Positions 32,440 through 40,946 of a stretch of DNA of 64,000 nucleotides are shown here, piece after piece. The notes below the pieces were generated by a model that was given only the letters and a program-made list of their open reading frames with translations, was not told the origin of the DNA and did no database searches. Origin of the DNA: Bradyrhizobium sp. LTSP849 (lineage in GTDB: Bacteria; Pseudomonadota; Alphaproteobacteria; Rhizobiales; Xanthobacteraceae); the NCBI RefSeq assembly GCF_000938255.1, contig NZ_JYMR01000038.1, forward strand, positions 1-64,000, in the 5' to 3' direction. A program made the translations under genes and the position numbers. Each line of letters starts with the position of its first letter. The stretch's first letter is position 1.

Positions 32440-33197
32440 TACGCCGCCTCCTTCGCGCCGGTGATGAGGGCGGTAACCTCCTCAGGTGACGTCGTGTCGA
32501 TCGGTTTGTCGGCCCGCTTCTCGCCGCGGCGCATGACGATCACGCGGTCGCACACCGCGAACACGTCGGGCATGCGGTGCGAGATCAGCATCACCGCGAC
32601 GCCCTGCTCCTTCAGCCGATGAATCAGGCCGAGCACTTGCTCGACCTGGCGGACCGAGATCGCGGCCGTCGGCTCGTCCATCATCACCAGTCTCGCGTTG
32701 GAGAGCCGGGTGCGCGCGATCGCGACCGCCTGGCGCTGGCCGCCCGACATCTGCTTGACGAGATCATCGGGCCGCGTCTCCGAGCGTAGCTCGCCGAACA
32801 ATTCCAGCGCACGCGCGGCCATCGCCTTGTGATCGAGCAAGGCAATGGGTCCGAACTTGCGCTTCAGCTCGCGGCCGAGAAACACGTTGGCCGCCGCCGT
32901 CAGATTGTCGGCGAGCGCAAGGTCCTGGTAGACGACCTCGATGCCGACCGCGCGGGCGTCGATCGGCCGGTTGAAATGGACCGCGCTGCCGGCAAAGCGG
33001 ATCTCGCCATGGGTGGGGCGGAAATTGCCGGCGATGATCTTGACCAGCGTCGACTTGCCCGCGCCGTTGTCGCCCATCAGGCCGACCACCTCGCCCGGAA
33101 GCACCTGCATGTCGACACCATGCAGTGCGCGGATTGCGCCGAACTCCTTGCCGATGCCGGAGAGTTCGAGGACCGGTGTTGCGTCAGCACTTGCCAT
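32439..33197 (-). CDS. Sugar ABC transporter ATPase, single domain
   Basis: A 252-residue ATPase with Walker A GDNGAGKST (about residue 41), signature MSGGQRQAVAIAR and Walker B LVMMDEPTAAI. Most ribose/xylose importers (RbsA, XylG) use a fused double ATPase of about 500 residues. This one is a single domain, as in the FrcBCA fructose/ribose importer of rhizobia, and must work as a homodimer. It follows xylA by 12 bases. Confidence 0.92.
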   Translation of the reverse strand: MASADATPVLELSGIGKEFGAIRALHGVDMQVLPGEVVGLMGDNGAGKSTLVKIIAGNFRPTHGEIRFAGSAVHFNRPIDARAVGIEVVYQDLALADNLTAAANVFLGRELKRKFGPIALLDHKAMAARALELFGELRSETRPDDLVKQMSGGQRQAVAIARTRLSNARLVMMDEPTAAISVRQVEQVLGLIHRLKEQGVAVMLISHRMPDVFAVCDRVIVMRRGEKRADKPIDTTSPEEVTALITGAKEAA

Positions 33198-33209
33198 CAG
33201 CGACCTCGC

Positions 33210-34532
33210 TCAGACGTAGCGGTTGACGAGTGATTCCAGATATTCCTGTCGGCCCGAGCGCGGCTGCGGGTCGAAGCCGGGGCTCAGCGCCCGATCGGCG
33301 AGATCGGCGAGCGAGCGCTGACCGCCGAGAATGGCCCGGCCCTCAGCGCCGGCCCATCCCTCATAGCGCTCGACGAGCGGCGCGCTGAGAGCACCGGCAT
33401 CGTGCATGTCAGCGGCGGCGAGGAACGCCCGCGCACAGGCGTCCATCGAGCCGACATGGGCATGGATCAAATCGTCGGGATCGATCGACTGGCGGCGGAT
33501 CTTGGCGTCGAAATTGAGTCCACCCGAGGTGAAGCCGCCGCGGTTCAGGAGTTCGTGGAACACCAGCGCCAGTTCAGGCACGTTCATCGCGAACTGGTCG
33601 GTGTCCCAGCCCAGCAGATCGTCGCCGCGGTTGATGTCGAGCGAGCCGAACACGCCGAGCGCCTCGGCGAGCGCGACCTCGTGATGGAAGGAATGGCCGG
33701 CAAGGATGGCGTGGTTTTGCTCGATGTTGAGCTTGACGTCCTTGAGCAGATCGTAGCGCGCCAGGAAGCCGTAGCAAGTCGCGACGTCGAAATCATATTG
33801 GTGCTTGGTCGGCTCCTTCGGCTTCGGCTCAATCAGGATCGGGCCCTTGAAGCCGATCTTGTGCTTGTGCTCGACGGCGAGCGACACGAAGCGGCCGAGC
33901 TGGTCGAGCTCGCGCTTGAGGTCGGTGTTGAGCAGGGTCTCATAGCCCTCGCGCCCGCCCCACAGCACATAGTTCTGGCCGCCGAGCCGGTGCGTCACCT
34001 CCAGCGCGGCACGGACCTGGCCGGCGGCATAGGTGAAGATCTCGGGGTCCGGATTGGTCGCGGCGCCCGCCATGTAGCGGCGATGCGTGAACAGATTGGC
34101 GGTGCCCCAGAGCAGACGGACTTTGCCCGATGCCATCTTCGCTTCGAAGAGATCGGCGATCGCGTTGAGATTGGCGACGGATTCGCTGAGCGAAGCGCCT
34201 TCCGGCGCGGCGTCGACATCGTGGAAGGTGAAGAAGGGCACGTCCAGCAAACGGAACAGCTCGAAGGCGACATCGGCCTTGGCGCGTGCCATCGCCATCG
34301 CATCGGAGCCATGGTGCCAGGGGCGCAGAAAGGTTTCGCCGCCGAAGGGGTCGCCGCCCGGCCAGCACAGGGAATGCCAGTAGCAGACCGCAAAGCGCAG
34401 ATGGTCCTCCAGCCTGCGACCGTGAACCATGCGGTCCTTGTCGTACCAGCGGAAGGCAAGCGTGTTTCCTGCATCCTTGCCGGCAAAGGCGACGGGTGCG
34501 CTTGCATCGAAGAATTTGACTGGCGCGTTCAC
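33210..34532 (-). CDS. xylA: Xylose isomerase
   Basis: A 440-residue class II-type xylose isomerase converting D-xylose to D-xylulose with two divalent metals. Visible motifs are FHDVDAAPEG (catalytic His), LWGGREGYETL, IEPKPKEPTKHQYDFD (metal-binding Glu) and GSLDINRGDDLLGWDTDQF. The start is a GTG directly abutting the xylB stop codon, with AGGAG nine bases upstream inside the xylB end. The two enzymes are therefore translationally coupled. Confidence 0.97.
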   Translation of the reverse strand: MNAPVKFFDASAPVAFAGKDAGNTLAFRWYDKDRMVHGRRLEDHLRFAVCYWHSLCWPGGDPFGGETFLRPWHHGSDAMAMARAKADVAFELFRLLDVPFFTFHDVDAAPEGASLSESVANLNAIADLFEAKMASGKVRLLWGTANLFTHRRYMAGAATNPDPEIFTYAAGQVRAALEVTHRLGGQNYVLWGGREGYETLLNTDLKRELDQLGRFVSLAVEHKHKIGFKGPILIEPKPKEPTKHQYDFDVATCYGFLARYDLLKDVKLNIEQNHAILAGHSFHHEVALAEALGVFGSLDINRGDDLLGWDTDQFAMNVPELALVFHELLNRGGFTSGGLNFDAKIRRQSIDPDDLIHAHVGSMDACARAFLAAADMHDAGALSAPLVERYEGWAGAEGRAILGGQRSLADLADRALSPGFDPQPRSGRQEYLESLVNRYV

Positions 34533-35987
34533 TTAAAGACTCTCCTTCAACGCGGGATAAAGCTCGCGCCACCGGCGATAGGCCTTGTCATAGGCGGAGG
34601 CGATGGATGCGCGGGGCACGAAACTCGCGAGCCGCCGCGGACGGATGCAGACCTGCGCCGGGCTCTCGCCGGTGACCGCAAGCCGGCCGAGCCGCGCGGC
34701 GCCGAGCGCCGCGCCGACCTCGCCTTCCTCGACGCGGTGCACGGGAATGCCGAGCACGTCGGCACAGATCTGCGCCCATAGCGGCGAGCGCGAGCCGCCG
34801 CCGACGAGATCGACTTCAGCGATCGGCCCGCTCGCCGCGCTCAGCGCCGCCAGATTGTCGCGCGCGGCGAAGGCGACGCCTTCGAGCACGGCCTGGACCA
34901 TCTGGCCGCGCCCGGTCGACCCGCGCAGGCCGACAAAGGCGCCGCTCGCGGCAGCATCGTTGTGCGGCGTGCGCTCGCCATCGAGATAGGGCAGGAATTT
35001 GATCGGGCTCGGGCCATCGACGCGATCGCCAAGCGGCGCCAGCAGCGCCGCCGCAGGCGTCTCCATCACGCCGGCAAGCCAGGCGAGCGAGGCCGCCGCC
35101 GACAGCATGACGCCCATCTGGTGCCACAGGCCGGGCAGCGCGTGGCAGAACGCATGCACGGCCGAGGCCGGCGCCGGCGCAAAGCGATCGGTGACGCGGA
35201 ACACCACACCTGAGGTTCCCAGTGACAGAAACGCATCGCCGGGCGCGATCGCGCCAAGCCCGATCGCGCTCGCCGCGCAATCACCGGCGCCGCCGGCGAC
35301 CACGACATTCTTCGCCATGCCCCAGCGCTGCGCGATGTCCGGCGCCAGCACCGCACTGGCCTCGCTGCCTTCGACGAGGCGCGGCATGTGATGGAGATCG
35401 AGCCCGGTGGCATTGAGCAGCTCCGCCGACCAGCGGCGCTGGCCGACATCGAGCCACAGCGTGCCGGCGGCGTCGGACATGTCCTCGACCATCTCGCCGG
35501 TGAGGCGGTAGCGGACATAGGCCTTCGGCAGCAGCACTTTTGCAACGCGTTCGAAGACGTCCGGCTCGTGCCGTGCGACCCACATCAGTTTCGGCGCGGT
35601 GAAGCCGGGCATCGCCAGATTGCCGGCGATGGCATGCAGTGACGGACAGCGCCGCTCGAGCTCGCCACATTCGGCCTGCGAGCGCCCGTCATTCCAGAGG
35701 ATCGCGGGCCGCAGCGGCCGCCCGTCCACACCTAACAGCGTCGCACCATGCATCTGGCCGGATAGCCCGATGCCGCGCACCTGCGCGACCTCGGGCGGAT
35801 GACGGCTCGCGAGATCATCGACCGCGCCGATCCCCGCGTCGACCCAGGCGTCAGGATCCTGCTCGGACCACAACGGCGCGGGATGCGACAGCGCAAGCTC
35901 GCGGGCCGCCGTCGCGACGATCGCGCCGGCTTCGCTCACGAGCACCGCCTTCACACCGGACGTGCCGATGTCCATTCCGAGATACAC
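34533..35987 (-). CDS. xylB: Xylulokinase
   Basis: A 484-residue FGGY-family kinase phosphorylating D-xylulose to xylulose 5-phosphate. The phosphate loop is YLGMDIGTSGVKAVLV, the middle has GLSGQMHGATLLG, and the C-terminal part has VDLVGGGSRSPLWAQICADV. I set a GTG start at 35987 because GGGAGGAC lies six bases upstream. The longer open frame to 36056 adds Arg-rich residues without homology. Confidence 0.95.
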   Translation of the reverse strand: MYLGMDIGTSGVKAVLVSEAGAIVATAARELALSHPAPLWSEQDPDAWVDAGIGAVDDLASRHPPEVAQVRGIGLSGQMHGATLLGVDGRPLRPAILWNDGRSQAECGELERRCPSLHAIAGNLAMPGFTAPKLMWVARHEPDVFERVAKVLLPKAYVRYRLTGEMVEDMSDAAGTLWLDVGQRRWSAELLNATGLDLHHMPRLVEGSEASAVLAPDIAQRWGMAKNVVVAGGAGDCAASAIGLGAIAPGDAFLSLGTSGVVFRVTDRFAPAPASAVHAFCHALPGLWHQMGVMLSAAASLAWLAGVMETPAAALLAPLGDRVDGPSPIKFLPYLDGERTPHNDAAASGAFVGLRGSTGRGQMVQAVLEGVAFAARDNLAALSAASGPIAEVDLVGGGSRSPLWAQICADVLGIPVHRVEEGEVGAALGAARLGRLAVTGESPAQVCIRPRRLASFVPRASIASAYDKAYRRWRELYPALKESL

Positions 35988-36064
35988 GCCGTCCTCCCTT
36001 GCTGTCGCGGCTGGCGATCTCCGTCGCCTGTTCCGCGGGCCGTTCCTACAAATCAACCCTGCCG

Positions 36065-37111
36065 CTACGGCAGATTGTCCCGCATCACGATGTCGATCCT
36101 GATCTTCTCCTGTTCGCGCAAGATCGGCTCGCCGCGGGCGAGCGCGAGCAGCACGCGCACGGCGGCGCGCGCCTCATGTCCCGGATTCTGCGAGATCGCG
36201 GCATCCATCACGCCCTGCAACAACAGCCGGCGCGTCAGTGCGGTGACGTCGTGGGCGACGAACACCACCTGCTTGTCGCGGCCGGCCTCGCTCAACGCAT
36301 TGGCAACGCCTTGTGTGCCGGCACCAACGTTATAAAGGCCGACAATGTCAGCATGCCTGCCGAACAGCCGCGCCAGAAGCTGCTCGGAACGGGCGTCCTC
36401 GTCGCGCCCTTCCAGCACCGGCAGCACGGCAAGGTTGGGACATTCCGAGGCCATCACCTGGTTGAAGCCGAAAATGCGCTCGGCATGGTCGCGCAGGCCC
36501 TGCGAGCCGGCGACGATCGCGACCTTGCCGGACCTTTGGCCGACCAACCGCCCGACCAGTGCGCCGGCGGTGCGGCCGGCTGCGATGTTGTCGATGCCGA
36601 CATAATGGTGGCGGCGCGACGACGGCACGTCCGAGACCAGCGTCACCACCTTGGTGCCGGCGTCGACGAGATCGTCGATCGCGGCGCGAACGCCGGGATG
36701 GTCGAGCGCCACCACGGCAACGCCGTCGTAGTCTTCCGACAAGGCCTCCAGCGAGGCGGCAAGCACGGACGGATCGAACACGTCGGTTGCGATCATCTCG
36801 ACATTGAGGCGGCGGGTTGCAAGCCAGGCCGACATCTCGCCGAGATAGGCCTCAATCTGCTGCATAAATGGATTCGGCCCCGAGGGCATCACGAAGGCGA
36901 AGCGGCGGGCGCGGCCGCGCGCCAGCTCGGCGGCCGCCACATGCGGCTGGAACGCGTTGCGCGCGATCGTCTCCTTGACACGGCGAACCGTATCCGGCCG
37001 CACGCCGGGGCGGTTGTGCAGGACGCGGTCCACCGTCGCGAGGCTGACGCCGGCCTGGCGGGCGATGTCCTTCAGCGTCAGTGCAGCGGCGGTGAGAGCG
37101 TCCTCGGCCAT
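36065..37111 (-). CDS. LacI-family regulator of the sugar cluster
   Basis: A 348-residue repressor. The N-terminal helix-turn-helix and hinge read LTLKDIARQAGVSLATVDRV and AAAELARGRARRFAFVMP. The rest is a sugar-binding periplasmic-like domain (FMQQIEAYLG, VVALDHPGVRAAID, HHYVGIDNIAAGRTAG). It is encoded just before xylB on the same strand and probably represses the eight-gene cluster until pentose is present. No clear palindromic operator is visible in the 100 bases upstream. Confidence 0.9.
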   Translation of the reverse strand: MAEDALTAAALTLKDIARQAGVSLATVDRVLHNRPGVRPDTVRRVKETIARNAFQPHVAAAELARGRARRFAFVMPSGPNPFMQQIEAYLGEMSAWLATRRLNVEMIATDVFDPSVLAASLEALSEDYDGVAVVALDHPGVRAAIDDLVDAGTKVVTLVSDVPSSRRHHYVGIDNIAAGRTAGALVGRLVGQRSGKVAIVAGSQGLRDHAERIFGFNQVMASECPNLAVLPVLEGRDEDARSEQLLARLFGRHADIVGLYNVGAGTQGVANALSEAGRDKQVVFVAHDVTALTRRLLLQGVMDAAISQNPGHEARAAVRVLLALARGEPILREQEKIRIDIVMRDNLP

Positions 37112-37215
37112 CGCTGAAGGCTAGCAGAGGTGTTTTGAGGTACGCAACTCATTTTGAGGGGCAAGGGGAGGAATGACGACATTTTCGAGCCGCGGTTGCA
37201 CCGGGGCCCCGGGCC

Positions 37216-37680
37216 TCAGCCGCCAGTCAGATCAAGCGTCAGGAACAGGCTGTTGCGATCCTCGGCATACCCCTCGAACGGGCCGCAAAGCACAAAACCG
37301 TGCGCCTGGTAGAGCGCGTGCGCGGGTTTAAAATAGTCCCATGAGCCGGTCTCGAGGCTGAGCCGCTTCAGGCCGCGCGCGCGACCCTCGGCAATGATGT
37401 GGCGGAGCATCTCGCCGCCGAAACCACGCCGTCGCGTGGTTTGCAGCGTGTGCATCGACTTCACCTCGCCATGCGCAGCCGAGAGCGTCTTCAGCGCACC
37501 GGTGGCGACCAGTGTCTCGCCGTCCCAGCCGGTCCAGAACGCGACGTCGCTCGCACGAAGCCCGGCGAGATCGAGCGCATGCGCACTGCCCGGCGCGGTC
37601 TGCGCCCGCGCAGCCTTGACGTGATGATCGAGCAGCGCGACGACGCGCGGATCAAAGGTGTCGCCGGTGCGGATCTGCAT
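37216..37680 (-). CDS. GNAT N-acetyltransferase
   Basis: A 154-residue acetyltransferase of the GNAT fold. The acetyl-CoA pyrophosphate loop is RRRGFGGEMLRHII (R/Q-x-x-G-x-G/A pattern), preceded by VKSMHTLQTT and followed by LSLETGSWDYFKPAHALYQA and HGFVLCGPF. Its ATG comes two bases after the stop of the next GNAT gene upstream. The closest well-known type is the YedL/PhnO-like group; the substrate is unknown. Confidence 0.88.
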   Translation of the reverse strand: MQIRTGDTFDPRVVALLDHHVKAARAQTAPGSAHALDLAGLRASDVAFWTGWDGETLVATGALKTLSAAHGEVKSMHTLQTTRRRGFGGEMLRHIIAEGRARGLKRLSLETGSWDYFKPAHALYQAHGFVLCGPFEGYAEDRNSLFLTLDLTGG

Positions 37681-37682
37681 CG

Positions 37683-38195
37683 TCACGGCCTCACCTCGCT
37701 CGCAAGCCGTTTCTGCATCAGGACCAGATTGAGCCAGCGGCCGAACTTGCAGCCGACCTCCGGCATGCGGCCGACCTCGGCAAAACCGAGCGAGGCATGC
37801 AAGCCAATCGAGCCGGTGTTGGCGGCCTCGATGGCGGCGATCATCGTATGCTTGTTCATGGCGGTGGCACGCTCGATCAGCGCGGCGACGAGGCTGCGGC
37901 CAATGCCCGCCCTGTGGTGCCGCTCGTCGACATAGACGGAGTTTTCCACGGTGTGGCGATAGCCGGGCCACGGGCGGAAATCGCCGAACGAGGCGAAGCC
38001 GACGACATCCCTGCCCTTCATCGCAACCAGGATGGGATAGCCGGCCTGTTGTCTTGCGCGTATCCACTCGCGTCGGGAGTCGAGATCGACCGCGCCGTCA
38101 GTCCAGACCGCCGTGGTGTTGAGCGCGGCGTAATTGTAGATGGCGAGGATGTCTCCGGCGTCCTCCAGCGTGGCGTCCCGCACGATCAGCGACAT
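37683..38195 (-). CDS. GNAT N-acetyltransferase (phosphinothricin-acetyltransferase-like)
   Basis: A 170-residue GNAT enzyme resembling Pat/YncA, which acetylate phosphinothricin or methionine analogues. It has VRDATLEDAGDILAIYN at the N terminus, TVENSVYVDERHHRAGIGRS with the acetyl-CoA loop, and AAIEAANTGSIGLHASLGF. Its start overlaps the stop of the XRE-cupin regulator by one base (TGATG). The operon is therefore regulator, GNAT, GNAT. Confidence 0.88.
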   Translation of the reverse strand: MSLIVRDATLEDAGDILAIYNYAALNTTAVWTDGAVDLDSRREWIRARQQAGYPILVAMKGRDVVGFASFGDFRPWPGYRHTVENSVYVDERHHRAGIGRSLVAALIERATAMNKHTMIAAIEAANTGSIGLHASLGFAEVGRMPEVGCKFGRWLNLVLMQKRLASEVRP

Positions 38196-38785
38196 CACAT
38201 TTTCCCGTAAGAGGTGCCGCGCCGCGTGATGACGACGTAGCGCGAATCCTGTTTGGTTTCGTTCTCGAAGGTCACGGAGCGCATGACATCGAAGTCGAGA
38301 CAGTCGCCTTCCCGCAAGCGCACCGCCTTGGCGTCGATATGCACGCAGACCGCGCCCTCCAGCATCAGCAGCTGCTGGGTGAAGGCGTTGCGGCCCCAGG
38401 GGCTGTAGGACACGCGTGCGCCGGCCGGCAGATCGACGACGATGATCTCGATCCCGCTCGCCGCATCGGCCGGCGAGGCATGACGCCGCCGGTAACCGCT
38501 GTCGGGATCGCGCCATTGCGGCTGGTCGGCAAGCCGCGTCAGCCGCTCCGGCGGCTTCTCCGACAGTGCGACGACGTCGCTGAGCGAGACATCGAGCGCC
38601 GAACAGAGCTTGTTGAGCAGCGCCGCCGTGGCACTGCTCTGCGCCCGCTCCACCCGCCCGATCATGGCCCGGCTGACACCGGAGCGCGCCGCAAGTTCGT
38701 TCAGGGTCATGCCGGCCTGCGTCCTCAGCGTCTTCAATCGGCGACCGATCGCGCGGTCGAGTTTCTGCTGGTCCATGGTCTTCAT
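38195..38785 (-). CDS. XRE-family regulator with C-terminal cupin
   Basis: A 196-residue regulator. Residues about 10-65 are an XRE helix-turn-helix (GMTLNELAARSGVSRAMIGR), and residues 110-180 a single-domain cupin (IEIIVVDLPAGARV, TQQLLMLEGAVCVHI, LREGDCLDFD). Regulators of this design sense small metabolites and often control adjacent acetyltransferase or amine genes. The start at 38785 is arbitrary between two close ATGs; neither has a strong ribosome site. Confidence 0.88.
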   Translation of the reverse strand: MKTMDQQKLDRAIGRRLKTLRTQAGMTLNELAARSGVSRAMIGRVERAQSSATAALLNKLCSALDVSLSDVVALSEKPPERLTRLADQPQWRDPDSGYRRRHASPADAASGIEIIVVDLPAGARVSYSPWGRNAFTQQLLMLEGAVCVHIDAKAVRLREGDCLDFDVMRSVTFENETKQDSRYVVITRRGTSYGKM

Positions 38786-38868
38786 CCGAATTGCCCGACA
38801 CGAGGACCGCACCCGCCGGGGCGACAAAAATCTTAAGCCGGACGGGCCGCGCGTGCCGGGGGTGATTG

Positions 38869-38882
38869 TCTAATATATTAGA
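38869..38882. promoter_or_regulatory. 14-base perfect palindrome TCTAATATATTAGA
   Basis: A perfect AT-only-centred palindrome in GC-rich DNA between the divergent XRE-cupin and epoxide hydrolase genes. It is 84 bases from the regulator start and 64 from the hydrolase start, a good place for an operator of the XRE protein or for a promoter core. Confidence 0.55.
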
Positions 38883-38945
38883 ATCTTTGCGGAGCCCATA
38901 AGGCCGATTAAGATGCGCCCAACCAGATGACCGGGAGGCGATGAC

Positions 38946-39938
38946 ATGAGCGGGCCGACGCAGCGGACGATCAAGGCCAACGGCATTACCCTCAACGTCG
39001 CCGAACAGGGCAAGGGACCTATGGTGCTGCTCTGCCACGGCTTTCCGGAAGGCTGGTATTCCTGGCGTCATCAGCTCGAGGCGCTGGCTGCGGCCGGCTA
39101 CCACGCCGTCGCGCCCGACATGCGCGGCTACGGCAAGAGCGACCGGCCCGAGGCGATCGACCAGTACACGATCCTTCACATGGTCGGCGATCTCGTCGGC
39201 GTGCTCGACGCCTTCGAGGCGAAGGACGCCGTCATCGTCGGCCATGATTGGGGTGCAACGATCGCCTGGCACACGGCGCGTCTGCGGCCCGATCGTTTCC
39301 GCGCCGCCGCCATCCTCAGCGTACCCTATCGCCCACGAAGTCCGGTACGGCCGACCAGCGTCATGCCGCAGAATGCGGATGCGCAGTTCTATCAGCTGTA
39401 CTTCCAGGAACCGGGTGCTGCCGAGGCGGAGTTCGAACGGGATCCGCGGGCGACACTCGGCGCCATGCTGTTTGGCGGTTCCGGCGAAGGAGCGGCGGCG
39501 ATCCGCGCCAATGCTGAGCGTCAGGGGCGGACCGCTGGCGTCGGCATGGTCTCGCGCAAGGACGGCATGTTGCCAAAGGTGCCGGTGCCACTGCCATCAT
39601 GGCTGAACGCCGCCGATCTCGACTATTACGGCGCCGAGTTCGCCCGCAGCGGCTTTCGCGGGCCGCTCAACTACTACCGCAACATCGATCGCAACTGGGA
39701 GCTGATGGGCGCCTTCGAGGGCGTGAAGGTGGTCGTGCCTTCGCTCTACATCGCCGGCGACCAGGACATGGTCATCGCCTTCCCCGGCGCCGCCGAGCAC
39801 ATCGCCAACATGAAGCAGCTTGTGCCGCAACTGCGCGAGATCAAGATGCTGCCGGGCTGCGGACACTGGACGCAGCAGGAGCGGCCGGCGGAGGTGAACG
39901 CTGCGGTCGTGGAGTTTTTGCGGAGCTTGTCGGGTTAG
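38946..39938 (+). CDS. Epoxide hydrolase-like alpha/beta hydrolase
   Basis: A 330-residue alpha/beta hydrolase of the soluble epoxide hydrolase type. The oxyanion motif is LCHGFPEGWYSW (HGxP), and the nucleophile is an aspartate (D101) in VIVGHDWGATIAWH. The closing acid and base lie in IAGDQDMVI and GCGHWTQQERP. An aspartate rather than serine nucleophile supports epoxide hydrolase or dehalogenase chemistry. GGGAGG lies upstream. It diverges from the XRE-cupin operon. Confidence 0.9.
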   Translation: MSGPTQRTIKANGITLNVAEQGKGPMVLLCHGFPEGWYSWRHQLEALAAAGYHAVAPDMRGYGKSDRPEAIDQYTILHMVGDLVGVLDAFEAKDAVIVGHDWGATIAWHTARLRPDRFRAAAILSVPYRPRSPVRPTSVMPQNADAQFYQLYFQEPGAAEAEFERDPRATLGAMLFGGSGEGAAAIRANAERQGRTAGVGMVSRKDGMLPKVPVPLPSWLNAADLDYYGAEFARSGFRGPLNYYRNIDRNWELMGAFEGVKVVVPSLYIAGDQDMVIAFPGAAEHIANMKQLVPQLREIKMLPGCGHWTQQERPAEVNAAVVEFLRSLSG

Positions 39939-39951
39939 CCGCACGGCTTAG

Positions 39952-40743
39952 TCACGTGCCGTCTCCCAAGTACTTTCGCTCGTAGTTCCTTGTTCGATCG
40001 TCCGCTTGGAAGGCATAGCAGACGCGTCGAAATAGCCAGTCCAGCTTTCTCCATTGCGGCTCGCCAAGCGGCTTGGTGATCTCACGGCGCAGAGCTCTTA
40101 TTATGGATATGCCTGCTTGGCGCTCGTCTATGACCTTACTCGTCCCCACTCTTTCCTGCTGCACTCGCCAATTCAGTAGAAACAGAGGGGTGAAGGGGTC
40201 GATGAAAGTCAGACCATCTTCTGTTGCCATGAAGGGAGGCAGCACTCCAAAAGTATCGCCGATGTCTGGATCGAGAATGATCCGGGGATAAATTGCTCGT
40301 TGGCTTTCAAGTTCATAGGCCCTGTTGAGCGCTGGTCCGAAGACGACAAGGTCATCATGGACTAGATCACCAATCGTTATGGCCCCTCGAATGAGAAGGC
40401 CCGACCACGAGGCGATCACTTGCATGTAGCCCAATCTGAAGAGGAGCAGATGAAAGTTTGGCCCCTCAACTGGTTCGGAGATTATGACGTTGTCTGAGAA
40501 GCTTGTGATCTGTGTCTTGAAGCCTCGGTTTTGAATTTGCGAGCCGCTGAGAAGGGACCAGCCGGTGACGGCCGCCTTGAGGGCGAGGATTTTATCAGGA
40601 TCATCGCCGGCCTCCGCAATCTTTTGACGCCATCCCAGCACATCGTAGAACGCTACAAACTTTCGTTCGTACGACACCGGTCGCATTGTTTGAACCGTGA
40701 GCTTTTGTACCTGACGATCAATGTTGTCTTTTCCCCTCCTCAT
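39952..40743 (-). CDS. Orphan protein resembling class III nucleotidyl cyclase domain
   Basis: A 263-residue protein not recognised with certainty. Its pattern follows the class III cyclase fold. FVAFYDVLGW carries the first metal-site-like aspartate, ITSFSDNVIISEP the second, and LLIRGAITIGDL with VFGPALNRAYELE matches the later strand and the N-x-A helix. The transition-state arginine expected four residues after the asparagine is replaced by glutamate, so activity is doubtful. Base composition is visibly lower in GC than all neighbours. It stands alone, with no effector gene beside it. An ATG at 40686 is an alternative start. Confidence 0.55.
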   Translation of the reverse strand: MRRGKDNIDRQVQKLTVQTMRPVSYERKFVAFYDVLGWRQKIAEAGDDPDKILALKAAVTGWSLLSGSQIQNRGFKTQITSFSDNVIISEPVEGPNFHLLLFRLGYMQVIASWSGLLIRGAITIGDLVHDDLVVFGPALNRAYELESQRAIYPRIILDPDIGDTFGVLPPFMATEDGLTFIDPFTPLFLLNWRVQQERVGTSKVIDERQAGISIIRALRREITKPLGEPQWRKLDWLFRRVCYAFQADDRTRNYERKYLGDGT

Positions 40744-40874
40744 CCCGAACCCACCCTTCTTGGCCTTCGTTGCAGGCGAACGCGCCAGATTCTGCCCTAT
40801 CCAAATCCTGACTCGTCGTCCCGTGGAGCACCCACCTTAAAGATGGGAATCGGACCATGTATGATATGAGGAAA

Positions 40875-40946
40875 GCTGGACGGCGAAGGAAGGCAAACCC
40901 TCGCATACAGTTTGGAGAGCAGGGTTCTCTCTAACAGGAGCCCAGC
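40875..40946 (-). pseudogene. Decayed tRNA-Gly-like sequence
   Basis: A 72-base stretch resembling the tRNA-Gly(CCC) at 41399-41469 in the same orientation. GGCGAAGG and AACCCTCG are identical, and about 70 percent of 45 aligned bases match from the anticodon loop to the T arm. Its ends pair as a 7-base stem (GCTGGGC with GTCCAGC, one wobble), but the anticodon stem does not pair. It overlaps the last codons and stop of rpiB. Confidence 0.5.

Noticed and set aside
39952..40743. Complete cyclic-nucleotide antiphage (Pycsar-like) system
   Set aside because: Only a cyclase-like protein is present; there is no TM or TIR effector gene next to it and the arginine of the active site is missing.
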